A stretch of DNA of 64,000 nucleotides from JBBPYC01 sp965218765. GTDB taxonomy: Bacteria; Pseudomonadota; Gammaproteobacteria; Burkholderiales; Burkholderiaceae_C. The stretch is taken from the NCBI GenBank assembly GCA_965218765.1, contig CBDCLU010000001.1:1-64000 (forward strand), in the 5' to 3' direction. Below the pieces are notes generated by a model. That model saw nothing but the letters and a program-made list of their open reading frames with translations. It was not told where the DNA came from and ran no database searches. The position numbers were made by a program, and so were the translations under genes. Below, piece by piece: positions 55,977 to 64,000 of the stretch; the stretch's first letter is position 1; each line of letters opens with the position of its first letter.

Positions 55977-56705
55977 ATGGCTGAATCGATGAAAGGCAAG
56001 GTCGCGGCCATCACGGGCGCGGCATCGGGCATCGGCCTTGCGTGTGCGCGCAGCCTGATCGCGGAAGGCGCGAGGGTCGTGCTGGTCGATCGCGCAGCCG
56101 ACCGGCTCGAATCGCTCTGCGCCGAGCTGGGGGCCAACGCGCTGCCGCTGACTCTGGATCTGCTGCAGCCCGCGGCCGTGTCCACGATGCTGCCGCGCAT
56201 CGTCGAGCTGGCCGGCGGCCTCGACATCTTCCACGCGAACGCGGGCGGTTACATCGGCGGCCAGGTCACGGACGGCAACCCCGATGAATGGGACCGCGTG
56301 CTGAACCTGAACGTGAACGCCGCGTTCCGCTCAGTGCACGCGGTGCTGCCGCAGATGACCGCGCAAAAATCCGGCGACATCATCTTCACGAGCTCGATCG
56401 CAGGCATCGTGCCGGTCGTCTGGGAGCCGATCTACACCGCGTCCAAGTTCGCGGTGCAGGCGTTCGTGCACACCGTGCGGCGCCAGCTTGCGCCGCACGG
56501 TATTCGGGTCGGCGCAGTCTGTCCGGGCCCGGTCGTCACCGCGCTGCTCGATGACTGGCCGAAGGCGAAGATGGACGAAGCGCTCGCGTCCGGCAGCCTG
56601 ATGCAGCCGCAGGAAGTGGCCGATGCAGTGCTGTTCATGCTGAGCAGGCCGCGCAACGTGACGATCCGGGACCTGGTGATCCTGCCCAACAGCGTTGAAC
56701 TCTGA
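55977..56705 (+). CDS. rbtD: Ribitol 2-dehydrogenase
   Basis: 242 residues from ATG 55977, with AAAAAAGG upstream. The SDR motifs are TGAASGIG (residues 13-20), IFHANAGGYIGG, TSSIAG and the catalytic YTASKFAVQAF. From memory it closely follows Klebsiella ribitol dehydrogenase (AQKSGDIIFT, WEPIYTASKFAVQAFVHT, PGPVVTALLDDWPKAKMDEA, ILPNSVEL). It oxidises ribitol to D-ribulose with NAD in the cytoplasm. The ribulokinase gene follows after five bases. Confidence 0.93.
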   Translation: MAESMKGKVAAITGAASGIGLACARSLIAEGARVVLVDRAADRLESLCAELGANALPLTLDLLQPAAVSTMLPRIVELAGGLDIFHANAGGYIGGQVTDGNPDEWDRVLNLNVNAAFRSVHAVLPQMTAQKSGDIIFTSSIAGIVPVVWEPIYTASKFAVQAFVHTVRRQLAPHGIRVGAVCPGPVVTALLDDWPKAKMDEALASGSLMQPQEVADAVLFMLSRPRNVTIRDLVILPNSVEL

Positions 56706-56710
56706 TCGGC

Positions 56711-58327
56711 ATGAGCAGCAGCGAGCGCTATGTCATCGGCGTCGATGTCGGCACCGGCAGCGCACGCGCGGGAATCTTCGACACCGCTGGCCACATGCTG
56801 GCCTCGGCGAAACAGGACATCGCGCTGTTTCAGGCACCGGGCTCGATCGTCGAGCAGTCAAGCGCCGACATCTGGAACGCGGTTTGTCAATGCGTGCGTG
56901 CTGCCGTCGCGCAGGCCGCGATCGCGCCTGCTCAAGTCGCCGGCATCGGCTTCGATGCGACCTGCTCGCTCGTCGTGCTGGGCAAAGGCGGCCAGCCGCT
57001 CGCAGTCGGCCCGTCCGATGATGCCGAGCGCAACATCATCGTCTGGATGGACCATCGCGCGGTGGAGCAGGCGCAGCGCATCAATGCGACCGCGCACCCG
57101 GTGCTGGACTACGTCGGCGGCCGGATTTCGCCTGAGATGGAAACGCCCAAGCTGCTCTGGCTCGCAGAAAACAAGCCTGCGGTGTTCGCGGCCGCCTGGC
57201 AGTTCTTTGACTTAGCCGATTTTCTAACCTGGCGCGCGACCGGCGACCTGGCTCGATCCACCTGTACCGTGACCTGCAAGTGGACCTACCTCGCGCACGA
57301 GCGGCGCTGGGATGAGAGTTACTTCCGAACCATCGGCTTGAGTGCGCTCGCAGACGAGGCATTCGCGCGCATCGGCCAGCACGTCGTCAATCCGGGCACC
57401 CCGCTCGGGCAGGGCTTGACGGCAACGGCAGCCGCCGAGCTCGGCTTGCTGGGAGGCACGCCGGTCGGCGCCGGGGCGATCGACGCACATGCGGGTGGAA
57501 TCGGAACGGTCGGCGCGGAAGGCGACCCCGAATCGTGTCTTGCCTACGTGTTCGGCACCTCGTCGTGCACGATGACGACGACGCGGCAGCCGGTGTTCGT
57601 GCCCGGCGTCTGGGGACCGTACTTTTCCGCGATGGTGCCAAGCGCCTGGCTCAACGAGGGTGGCCAGTCGGTGGCCGGTGCGGCGATCGAGCGGCTGATT
57701 GGCATGCATCCCGCCGCACGCGCTGTGGCAAGCCGGGCACAGGCTGCGGGGAAGTCGTTGCCAGCGCTGCTGGCCGACTTGGCGATGCAGCGCGCACCGG
57801 CGGGCCTATCGGCAACCGTCGAGCTTGCCGATGGCCTGCATGTCGTCCCGGAGTTCCTCGGTAACCGCGCTCCGTTCGCCGACCCGCATGCACGCGCCGT
57901 GATCGCCGGCCTCGGCATGGAAAGCGACGAAGACAGCCTCGTCGCCCTCTACATCGCAGGCATCTGCGGCATCGGCTATGGGTTGCGGCAGATCATCGAA
58001 GCGCAGGCAAAGGCTGGCGCACCGATCGAACGTGTGGTGATCAGCGGTGGCGCGGGCCGGCTCGATCTGGTGCGGCAGTTGATTGCGGATGCAACGGAAA
58101 AACCGTTGCTGGCGGTCCGGGCGGAAGAGCCGGTGCTGCTCGGCGCTGCGATGCTGGGTGGCATGGCCGGCGGGCAGTTCGATGATGTGCAGTCGGCAAT
58201 GCGCGCGATGTCGCAGATCGGGCGGGTCTACCAGCCGGCTGGCGGTGCCGTGGCCGATCGCCACGAATCCCGGTTCGCTGCTTTCGAGAAGCTGCAAGGC
58301 GTGGCGCGCGCACTTGGTGCAACGTAG
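56711..58327 (+). CDS. rbtK: D-ribulokinase (FGGY family)
   Basis: 538 residues. YVIGVDVGTGSARAGIFDTA, GIGFDATCSLVVLGKGGQPL and NIIVWMDHRAVEQAQRINAT match the FGGY ribulokinase branch, and VISGGAGRLDLVRQLIADAT is the C-terminal adenosine site. GTSSCTMTTTRQPVFVPGVW is also typical. It converts D-ribulose, the product of ribitol dehydrogenase, to D-ribulose-5-phosphate, which enters the pentose phosphate pathway. It is the last gene of the operon; 186 bases without clear features follow. Confidence 0.92.
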   Translation: MSSSERYVIGVDVGTGSARAGIFDTAGHMLASAKQDIALFQAPGSIVEQSSADIWNAVCQCVRAAVAQAAIAPAQVAGIGFDATCSLVVLGKGGQPLAVGPSDDAERNIIVWMDHRAVEQAQRINATAHPVLDYVGGRISPEMETPKLLWLAENKPAVFAAAWQFFDLADFLTWRATGDLARSTCTVTCKWTYLAHERRWDESYFRTIGLSALADEAFARIGQHVVNPGTPLGQGLTATAAAELGLLGGTPVGAGAIDAHAGGIGTVGAEGDPESCLAYVFGTSSCTMTTTRQPVFVPGVWGPYFSAMVPSAWLNEGGQSVAGAAIERLIGMHPAARAVASRAQAAGKSLPALLADLAMQRAPAGLSATVELADGLHVVPEFLGNRAPFADPHARAVIAGLGMESDEDSLVALYIAGICGIGYGLRQIIEAQAKAGAPIERVVISGGAGRLDLVRQLIADATEKPLLAVRAEEPVLLGAAMLGGMAGGQFDDVQSAMRAMSQIGRVYQPAGGAVADRHESRFAAFEKLQGVARALGAT

Positions 58328-58513
58328 GCTTCTCCGTGCGCACTCCGCATTGCACGCACCCGCTCAACTGCAAGCGCTTTGGCTTCCATCGAGTTTGCTG
58401 CGCTCGCGTGCTCGGCGCGGCAACGCCTGCGTAGCTGCGGGCAATCGGAATTGCGCAAGTCGCCCCGCTTGGCTACCGCATTTCCACCGGTTTTATTGCA
58501 TGGCGCGAACGCC

Positions 58514-59611
58514 TCAGACATTGAACAAGAAGTTCATCACATCCCCATCCTTCACCACATAGTCTTTTCCTTCTGAGCGCATCTTCCCCACCTCCTTCGC
58601 GCCCTGCTCGCCTCTGAACTTCACGTAGTCATCGAACGCAATCGTCTGCGCGCGGATGTAGCCGCGCTCGAAATCGGTGTGAATCACGCCGGCAGCCTGC
58701 GGTCCGGTGTCGCCTTTGCGAATCGTCCAGGCGCGCACCTCTTTCTCACCCGCAGTGAAGTATGTCTGCAGCCCCAGCAACTCGAAGCCCGCGCGGATCA
58801 GGCGGTTCAAGCCCGGCTCTTCCTGGCCCAGTTCGGACAGGAACAGTTCGCGGTCTTCATCGCTCATGTCGGCCAGCTCGGCTTCGAGCTTGGCGCAGAT
58901 GGCCACCACGGGTGCGTCGCCCTGACTTTTCGCAAAGTCACGCAGTTGGTTCAGCAACGGGTTATCCGCGAAGCCGTCTTCCGCCACGTTGGCGACGAAC
59001 ATCGCGGGTTTGGCGGTGATCAGGCAGAACGGTTTGAGGATCTCCAGCTCTTCCTTGCTGAAATCGATGCCGCGCACCGGCTGCACCCGGTCCAGCGCAG
59101 CGCGGCATTTCTCGAGCACGGCAGCGTTGCGCGCGGCTTCCTTGTCGTTGCCTGACTTGGCGGCTTTGGTGAAGCGGTTCAACGACTTTTCCACCGTGGC
59201 CAGGTCGGCCAGGCAGAGTTCGGTCTGGATCACGTCGATGTCGGCGATGGGATCGACCTTGTTGGCCACGTGGATCACATTCGGGTCTTCGAAGCAGCGC
59301 ACCACGTTGACGATCGCATCGGTTTCCCGAATGTGCGCAAGGAACTGGTTGCCCAGGCCTTCGCCCTTGCTGGCGCCCGCCACCAGCCCGGCGATGTCGA
59401 CGAACTCGACAATCGCGGGCACGATCTTTTCAGGTCTGGCAATGTCGGCCAGCTGCTGCAGCCGTGGGTCCGGCACTTCGACCACGCCGACGCTCGGATC
59501 GATCGTGCAAAACGGATAGTTCTCGGCCGCGACCTGCGCTTTGGTCAGCGCATTGAACAAGGTCGATTTGCCGACGTTGGGCAAGCCGACGATGCCGCAT
59601 TTCAAACTCAT
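58514..59611 (-). CDS. ychF: Redox-regulated ATPase YchF
   Basis: 365 residues from ATG 59611. G1 GLPNVGKSTLFNAL, G3 VDIAGLVAGASKGEGLGNQF and VANVAEDGF in place of the usual G4 motif show a YchF/OLA1 protein, which prefers ATP to GTP. The C-terminal TGS domain has VRAWTIRKGDTGPQAAGVIH and ends GDVMNFLFNV. It binds ribosomes and affects translation and stress responses. It is divergent from the UbiH-family gene. Confidence 0.96.
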   Translation of the reverse strand: MSLKCGIVGLPNVGKSTLFNALTKAQVAAENYPFCTIDPSVGVVEVPDPRLQQLADIARPEKIVPAIVEFVDIAGLVAGASKGEGLGNQFLAHIRETDAIVNVVRCFEDPNVIHVANKVDPIADIDVIQTELCLADLATVEKSLNRFTKAAKSGNDKEAARNAAVLEKCRAALDRVQPVRGIDFSKEELEILKPFCLITAKPAMFVANVAEDGFADNPLLNQLRDFAKSQGDAPVVAICAKLEAELADMSDEDRELFLSELGQEEPGLNRLIRAGFELLGLQTYFTAGEKEVRAWTIRKGDTGPQAAGVIHTDFERGYIRAQTIAFDDYVKFRGEQGAKEVGKMRSEGKDYVVKDGDVMNFLFNV

Positions 59612-59745
59612 GGGGAAATGTCCTTTCGGGCAAAAACGGGCCCGGTCCGGCGCGGCGCCGCCCCTGGCGAAAAGCCTGAAGCATTGGCCGCCTGCTGCTT
59701 GCGGGCGAACCCGTGATTTTGCCTGCCCGCCTAGAATCGTTTGCC

Positions 59746-60981
59746 ATGAGCCAAGCTTTTGACGTCTGCATTCGCGGCGCTGGTGTGGTCGGCCGCACGT
59801 TGGCGCTGTTGCTTGCGCAGGAACGGATTCGCGTGGCGATCTGCGCGGGCACCGACAAGCTGGCAGCTTTGCCGGATGCCGGAGCGGCGCAGGCTGCCGA
59901 TGCGCCGTCCGTTGTTGCCAGCAACGAGCAGGATGTGCGCGCCTATGCACTGAATGCGGCCTCGCGTTCGCTGCTGCAGTCGCTGCGCGGTTGGCCCGAT
60001 GCGCCGGGCGCTGCCTCGGATGCGAAGCCGCCTGCTGTCACGGCGGTGTATGGGATGCAGGTGTTCGGCGACGATGGCGGCCGCATCACGTTCGGAGACA
60101 TTCGCGCGGCCGACACGGCAACGCACGCAAAAGCCGATGCACTGGCCTGGATCGTCGATGTGTCGACGCTGGAGCAGCAACTCGCCGAGGCGCTGCGTTA
60201 TCAGCCGCTGGTCGAGCCGGTCGATGCGCCGGTCGCTGCACCGCTTACCGTGATCTGCGAAGGTCGCATGAGCATGAGCCGCGACGGCGTGCATGCCGAT
60301 TTCGACGTGATGCCGTACGGCCAGCAGGCGATTGCGACGCGCGTGCGCGCCGAGAAGCCGCATGGCGGAGTGGCGCGCCAGTGGTTCGAGCAAGGCGCCG
60401 TCCTCGCGTTGTTGCCGCTGGGCGGCGCAGATGGCCATGAAGCGGCCGTGGTCTGGTCCGTCGATGAGAGCGAGCGATCCACGCTGATGGCGCTGGACGC
60501 TGCCGAATTTGCCGAGCGTCTGCAGCAGGCCAGCCACGACGCGCTGGGTTCGCTGACCCTGACGCATGCGCGCGCCACGTGGCCGCTGCAACTGGCCCAG
60601 GCGCGCAGCTGGACCGGCCGCTTCGACGACGACACGCCGAAGAAGCCGCGTGCCTGGGCCATTGCGGGCGACGCCGCGCATGTCGTGCATCCGTTGGCCG
60701 GCCAGGGCCTGAACCTGGGGCTGGCGGACGCCGCTGCACTGGCTGCCGTGCTGCGTGAGCGCGACTATTGGCGCAGCGTGGCCGACCCCCGGCTGCTGCG
60801 CCGTTATGAACGCTCCCGCAAGGCCGGCCTGCTCCCGATGCGAGCTGCGACCGATGGCCTGCAACGTCTGTTCGCGCATGAAGGCGACACCGTGCAGGCA
60901 CTGCGCAACTGGGGCATGTGGGGCTTCGAGCGCAGCGGGCCGCTGAAGACCTGGGCAGTCAGGCAGGCCATGGGCCTGTAA
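59746..60981 (+). CDS. UbiH/UbiF/VisC-family FAD monooxygenase
   Basis: 411 residues from ATG 59746. The FAD site is FDVCIRGAGVVGRTLALLLA, with the second flavin motif AIAGDAAHVVHPLAGQGLNL and GLADAAAL. The family hydroxylates the ring of ubiquinone precursors at the inner membrane. Which position is modified cannot be told from the sequence. About 30 inserted residues (GTDKLAALPDAGAAQAADAP) follow the first strand of the FAD domain. dsbC lies downstream on the same strand. Confidence 0.88.
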   Translation: MSQAFDVCIRGAGVVGRTLALLLAQERIRVAICAGTDKLAALPDAGAAQAADAPSVVASNEQDVRAYALNAASRSLLQSLRGWPDAPGAASDAKPPAVTAVYGMQVFGDDGGRITFGDIRAADTATHAKADALAWIVDVSTLEQQLAEALRYQPLVEPVDAPVAAPLTVICEGRMSMSRDGVHADFDVMPYGQQAIATRVRAEKPHGGVARQWFEQGAVLALLPLGGADGHEAAVVWSVDESERSTLMALDAAEFAERLQQASHDALGSLTLTHARATWPLQLAQARSWTGRFDDDTPKKPRAWAIAGDAAHVVHPLAGQGLNLGLADAAALAAVLRERDYWRSVADPRLLRRYERSRKAGLLPMRAATDGLQRLFAHEGDTVQALRNWGMWGFERSGPLKTWAVRQAMGL

Positions 60982-61066
60982 CCGGTCCGGCATGCGAACA
61001 GCCCTCCTCGTCGCGCCTATCGAACTGACCAGGCCGCAGCGCGGTCAAACAAACGAACTGCCCTCC

Positions 61067-61813
61067 ATGATGAACAACACACATTCCTTCCCGTCGCTGC
61101 GCAGCGCTGTGCTGTGGGCGCTGCTGTCTGCTGCTGGTTGCGCGAACGCCGCTGCCGATCCGGCCGAGGCCACCATCCGCAGCAATTTGAAAGAACGCAT
61201 CCCGCAGATTGAAAAAATCGACGAAGTCAGCAAGACTGCGGTGCCGGGCCTGTATGAAGTGCGCGTGAACGGCACCGACATCTTCTATACGGATGCGAAG
61301 GCCGATTACCTGATCCACGGCAACCTGATCGATACCAAGGCTCGCCGCAACCTGACCGAAGAGCGCGTCAACAAATTGAGCGCGATCGACTTCTCCGCGT
61401 TGCCGTTGAAGGATTCATTCACCATCGTGCGCGGCAACGGCGCGCGCAAGCTGGCCGTGTTCGAAGATCCGAACTGCGGCTATTGCAAGCGATTCGAGCG
61501 GGATTTGGCCAACGTCGACAACGTGACGGTGCAGCTGTTCCTGTATCCGATCCTGAGCGCCGACTCGGTCGAGAAATCGAAGAACATCTGGTGCGCCAAG
61601 GACCGTGCGACGGTCTGGAACGACTGGATGCACAAGGAGCAACCGATCCCGGCCGCGAGTTGCGACACCGCTGCGATCGATCGCAATCTCGAATTCGGCC
61701 GCAAGCACAAGATCACGGGTACGCCGACGCTGATCTTTGCCGACGGCCAGCGAGTGCCGGGCGCGATCAACGCACAGCAGGTCGAGCAGTTGCTGTCGCA
61801 GGCGAAGAACTGA
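61067..61813 (+). CDS. dsbC: Thiol:disulfide interchange protein DsbC
   Basis: 248 residues from the double ATG at 61067. A signal peptide (RSAVLWALLSAAGCANA) is followed by the dimer domain (GLYEVRVNGTDIFYTDAKAD) and the thioredoxin-fold domain with the active site C137-GY-C140 in FEDPNCGYCKRFE and a cis-proline in ITGTPTLIF. A second cysteine pair (IWCAKD, ASCDTA) is typical. It is a periplasmic isomerase that repairs wrong disulfides. Cys25, within the leader, could instead suggest a lipoprotein, but that is unusual for DsbC. Confidence 0.95.
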   Translation: MMNNTHSFPSLRSAVLWALLSAAGCANAAADPAEATIRSNLKERIPQIEKIDEVSKTAVPGLYEVRVNGTDIFYTDAKADYLIHGNLIDTKARRNLTEERVNKLSAIDFSALPLKDSFTIVRGNGARKLAVFEDPNCGYCKRFERDLANVDNVTVQLFLYPILSADSVEKSKNIWCAKDRATVWNDWMHKEQPIPAASCDTAAIDRNLEFGRKHKITGTPTLIFADGQRVPGAINAQQVEQLLSQAKN

Positions 61814-61919
61814 CGCGCTCTCGGCACGCTGACGCGGGGCCCTGCGTCACGTTGCTTGTCTGATGCCAGAAGGCGCAATCGGACGGCGCCGCGTATGCAA
61901 GCAATTGCCTTCAACGAAC

Positions 61920-63929
61920 ATGGAACATTCAGGCACCGATTCGATCGAAAAAACTGCGACGGCAAATGCGCCGGCGCCTGACGCGGCTGCAATCTGTCTG
62001 CGCGTGCAGATAGATGATCTGTACGCACATCGGTTCGGTGTGAGCATGACGATTGCACAGCCGGCTGCGATGCAACTGCTTGCGCTGCCAGTCTGGATTC
62101 CAGGCAGCTATCTGGTGCGCGAGTTCGCCAGACACCTGCTCGGCTTGCATGCGATTCAGAGCGGTCAGCCGGTGGCGCTGCACCAGCTGGACAAGCACCG
62201 CTGGCAGGTGCAGGCCAACCCGGCGCAACCGTTGACGCTGCATTATCAGGTCCATGCGTTCGATGCATCGGTGCGTACCGCATGGCTCGATGCGCAGCGC
62301 GGCTTCTTCAACGGCACGTCGCTCTACCTCGCCGTGGCGGGTCAGGAACACCGCCCGCATGAGGTCGAGTTGAGCGCCCGCGGCGCGCCGGCCGATTGGC
62401 AGCTGGCAACCCCGCTGACACCGGTTCAGACCGACCGGGCCGGCTTCGGGCGCTATCGCGCAGCGAACTATGACGAGCTGGTCGACTGCCCGGTCGAGAT
62501 GGGCCCGTTCTTGAGCGGCGCATTCGATGTACACAAAGTGCCGCATCGTTTGGTGGTGGCTGGCGCTACGCCGTCGTTCGACCACGCGCGGCTGCTGGCC
62601 GACACGCAGCGGATCTGTAAGACGCAGATCGACTTCTGGCACCCCCAGGACGGCAAGGCACCGTTCGACTCGTATCTGTTTTTGCTGAATGCGGTGGGCG
62701 ACGGCTATGGCGGCCTCGAACACCGCAACTCGACGGCACTGATCGCCAACCGCGCCGATCTGCCGCAGCTTAACGCCGAAGCATCAGCGGCTGCAAACCC
62801 CGGCATTGCGCCGGCCAGCGCGAATCCACTGCACAGCGCGCTGGCAGCCGCTGCGCGCGCGGGCGCCGAAGCGGCGGCGCCGAGCCAGCAAGATGGCTAT
62901 ATCACCTTGCTGGGGCTGGTCAGCCACGAGTATTTCCATAGCTGGAACGTCAAACGGCTGCGCCCGGCCGAGTTCGCGCGCTACGACTACACGCGCGAAA
63001 ACTACACCGAGCTGCTGTGGTTCTTCGAAGGCTTCACAAGCTACTACGACGACCTGCTGCTGCGCCGCGCCGGACTGATCAGCGACACCCTCTATCTGAA
63101 ACTGCTGGGCAAGGCGATGAATCAGTTGCGCCAGACGCCCGGGCGGCTCGTGCAGTCGGCCGCGCAGGCCAGTTTCGATGCATGGGTCAAATACTACCGG
63201 CCCGACGAGAACACGCCCAACAGCACCGTCAGCTATTACGGCAAGGGCGCCTTGATCGCACTGTGCCTGGACCTGACCTTGCGCGCGGAAGGCAGCAGCA
63301 CGCTGGACGACGTGATGCGCGCTCTGTGGGCGGCCTGCAAGGCAGGCCCGATGACCGAAGCCGACCTGGGCCGCGCGCTGGAGCGCGCTGGTGGGCGCAG
63401 CTATGCGCCGGAGCTGGCGGCCTGGGTGCATGGAACCGAAGAGCTGCCGCTGCAGCGCCTGCTGGCGACGCAAGGCGTCAAGGTGTTGCTGGAGCCGTCG
63501 CAGATCGCGCAACGCATCGGCCTGCGCGTGGCGGAAGAGGGACAGCGCATCGTCGTCAAGACGGTGCTGAGCGCCGGTGCAGCAGAGCGCGCAGGCTTGG
63601 CTGCCGGCGACGAATGGATCGGCGTCAAGCCAGCAGCCGGCCATGCGACACGCCGCCGCACAGCGCCACCGGTACAAGCGCTGCCCGCTGCTGGCGCGAA
63701 CGCCTTCAATGGCGCGAGCAGCGGCTGGCGCCTGCGCAAGCTCGACGAACTGCTGCTCTATCTGGGCGAAGCCACGTCGTTCATTGCCGTCGTCGCCCGC
63801 GACCAGCGGCTGCTGGAGTTGCCGTTCGTGCTGCCGCACGACGAGCGTACCTGGCGGCTTTCCTTGCGAGATGCGGCACGTGCGCAAGCCTGGCTCGCCG
63901 GCCAGAAGCGTCCGATGAACGGCTCGTGA
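61920..63929 (+). CDS. M61-family glycyl aminopeptidase
   Basis: 669 residues from ATG 61920; ATG 61863 would give 688, and neither has a clear ribosome site. The zinc motif HEYFHSWNVKRLRP and the downstream Glu in LLWFFEGFTSYYDDLLL mark the M61 catalytic domain. A PDZ domain follows (IVVKTVLSAGAAERAGLAAG then DEWIGV). DGYGGLEHRNST is also conserved. No signal peptide is seen, so it is probably cytoplasmic. The family removes N-terminal glycine or alanine from peptides. The last 71 bases of the window hold no recognisable gene. Confidence 0.88.
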   Translation: MEHSGTDSIEKTATANAPAPDAAAICLRVQIDDLYAHRFGVSMTIAQPAAMQLLALPVWIPGSYLVREFARHLLGLHAIQSGQPVALHQLDKHRWQVQANPAQPLTLHYQVHAFDASVRTAWLDAQRGFFNGTSLYLAVAGQEHRPHEVELSARGAPADWQLATPLTPVQTDRAGFGRYRAANYDELVDCPVEMGPFLSGAFDVHKVPHRLVVAGATPSFDHARLLADTQRICKTQIDFWHPQDGKAPFDSYLFLLNAVGDGYGGLEHRNSTALIANRADLPQLNAEASAAANPGIAPASANPLHSALAAAARAGAEAAAPSQQDGYITLLGLVSHEYFHSWNVKRLRPAEFARYDYTRENYTELLWFFEGFTSYYDDLLLRRAGLISDTLYLKLLGKAMNQLRQTPGRLVQSAAQASFDAWVKYYRPDENTPNSTVSYYGKGALIALCLDLTLRAEGSSTLDDVMRALWAACKAGPMTEADLGRALERAGGRSYAPELAAWVHGTEELPLQRLLATQGVKVLLEPSQIAQRIGLRVAEEGQRIVVKTVLSAGAAERAGLAAGDEWIGVKPAAGHATRRRTAPPVQALPAAGANAFNGASSGWRLRKLDELLLYLGEATSFIAVVARDQRLLELPFVLPHDERTWRLSLRDAARAQAWLAGQKRPMNGS

Positions 63930-64000
63930 CCGCTGCGCCAGCCGCAACGGATGAAACCCGCATCGTGTGATTGCAGCAACGGCGGCGGAACTGGCAATGC

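Overview
The window is a high-GC chromosomal stretch with dense, mostly operonic genes. It most likely comes from a betaproteobacterium of the order Burkholderiales, possibly Comamonadaceae or a close relative. The grounds are dusB-fis-purH, the rubredoxin/thiD/hemL block beside a pilGHIJ-chpA chemosensory operon, the MxKDx pentapeptide-repeat gene, and two families of dispersed intergenic repeats that I recall from Comamonadaceae genomes. I see no tRNA, rRNA, CRISPR array, insertion sequence or prophage.

Layout. 1-2.9 kb: a periplasmic sugar-oxidation operon (PQQ-type sorbosone/aldose dehydrogenase, cytochrome c, start of a TonB receptor) and a substrate-binding-like protein without a signal peptide. 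3.0-5.2 kb: groES-groEL behind a perfect CIRCE operator. 5.3-8.5 kb: prolyl aminopeptidase, NarX-type kinase and NarL-type regulator in one overlapping operon. 8.7-12.1 kb: pqqABCDE. 12.1-22.3 kb (minus): a mannitol/sorbitol/arabitol operon (ABC importer, polyol dehydrogenases, fructokinase, AraC regulator, xylulokinase). 22.5-26.5 kb: an OmpR-type two-component system divergent from a cytochrome b, a sulfite-oxidase-fold molybdoenzyme and a methionine-rich MxKDx peptide; this looks like a periplasmic methionine-oxidation (hypochlorite) defence module. 26.6-31.2 kb: pgi, a secreted beta-propeller, zwf. 31.4-41.4 kb: the type IV pilus chemosensory operon. 41.5-44.1 kb: rubredoxin, thiD-like kinase, hemL. 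44.1-46.8 kb: 5-oxoprolinase genes pxpBCA. 47-51.5 kb: glycine-zipper protein, purH, fis, dusB, a YqaA/DedA membrane protein. 51.8-58.3 kb: a ribitol operon (AraC regulator, ABC importer, ribitol dehydrogenase, ribulokinase). 58.5-64 kb: ychF, a UbiH-family hydroxylase, dsbC and an M61 peptidase.

How it fits together. Two polyol operons about 29 kb apart bring in hexitols and pentitols. They yield fructose-6-P, xylulose-5-P and ribulose-5-P. Pgi and Zwf, also in the window, pass fructose-6-P on to glucose-6-P and 6-phosphogluconolactone. The PQQ genes can serve the periplasmic dehydrogenase. Both polyol operons carry homologous AraC-type regulators and a shared two-part sequence motif upstream of the first gene, and both have a hairpin just after the binding-protein gene.

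Most promising for follow-up: the two-component/cytochrome b/molybdoenzyme/MxKDx module with its dyad operator, the shared polyol-operon motif, and a short dispersed element that appears to be inserted in frame inside pgi. All statements come from reading the sequence; no alignment or database search was run.
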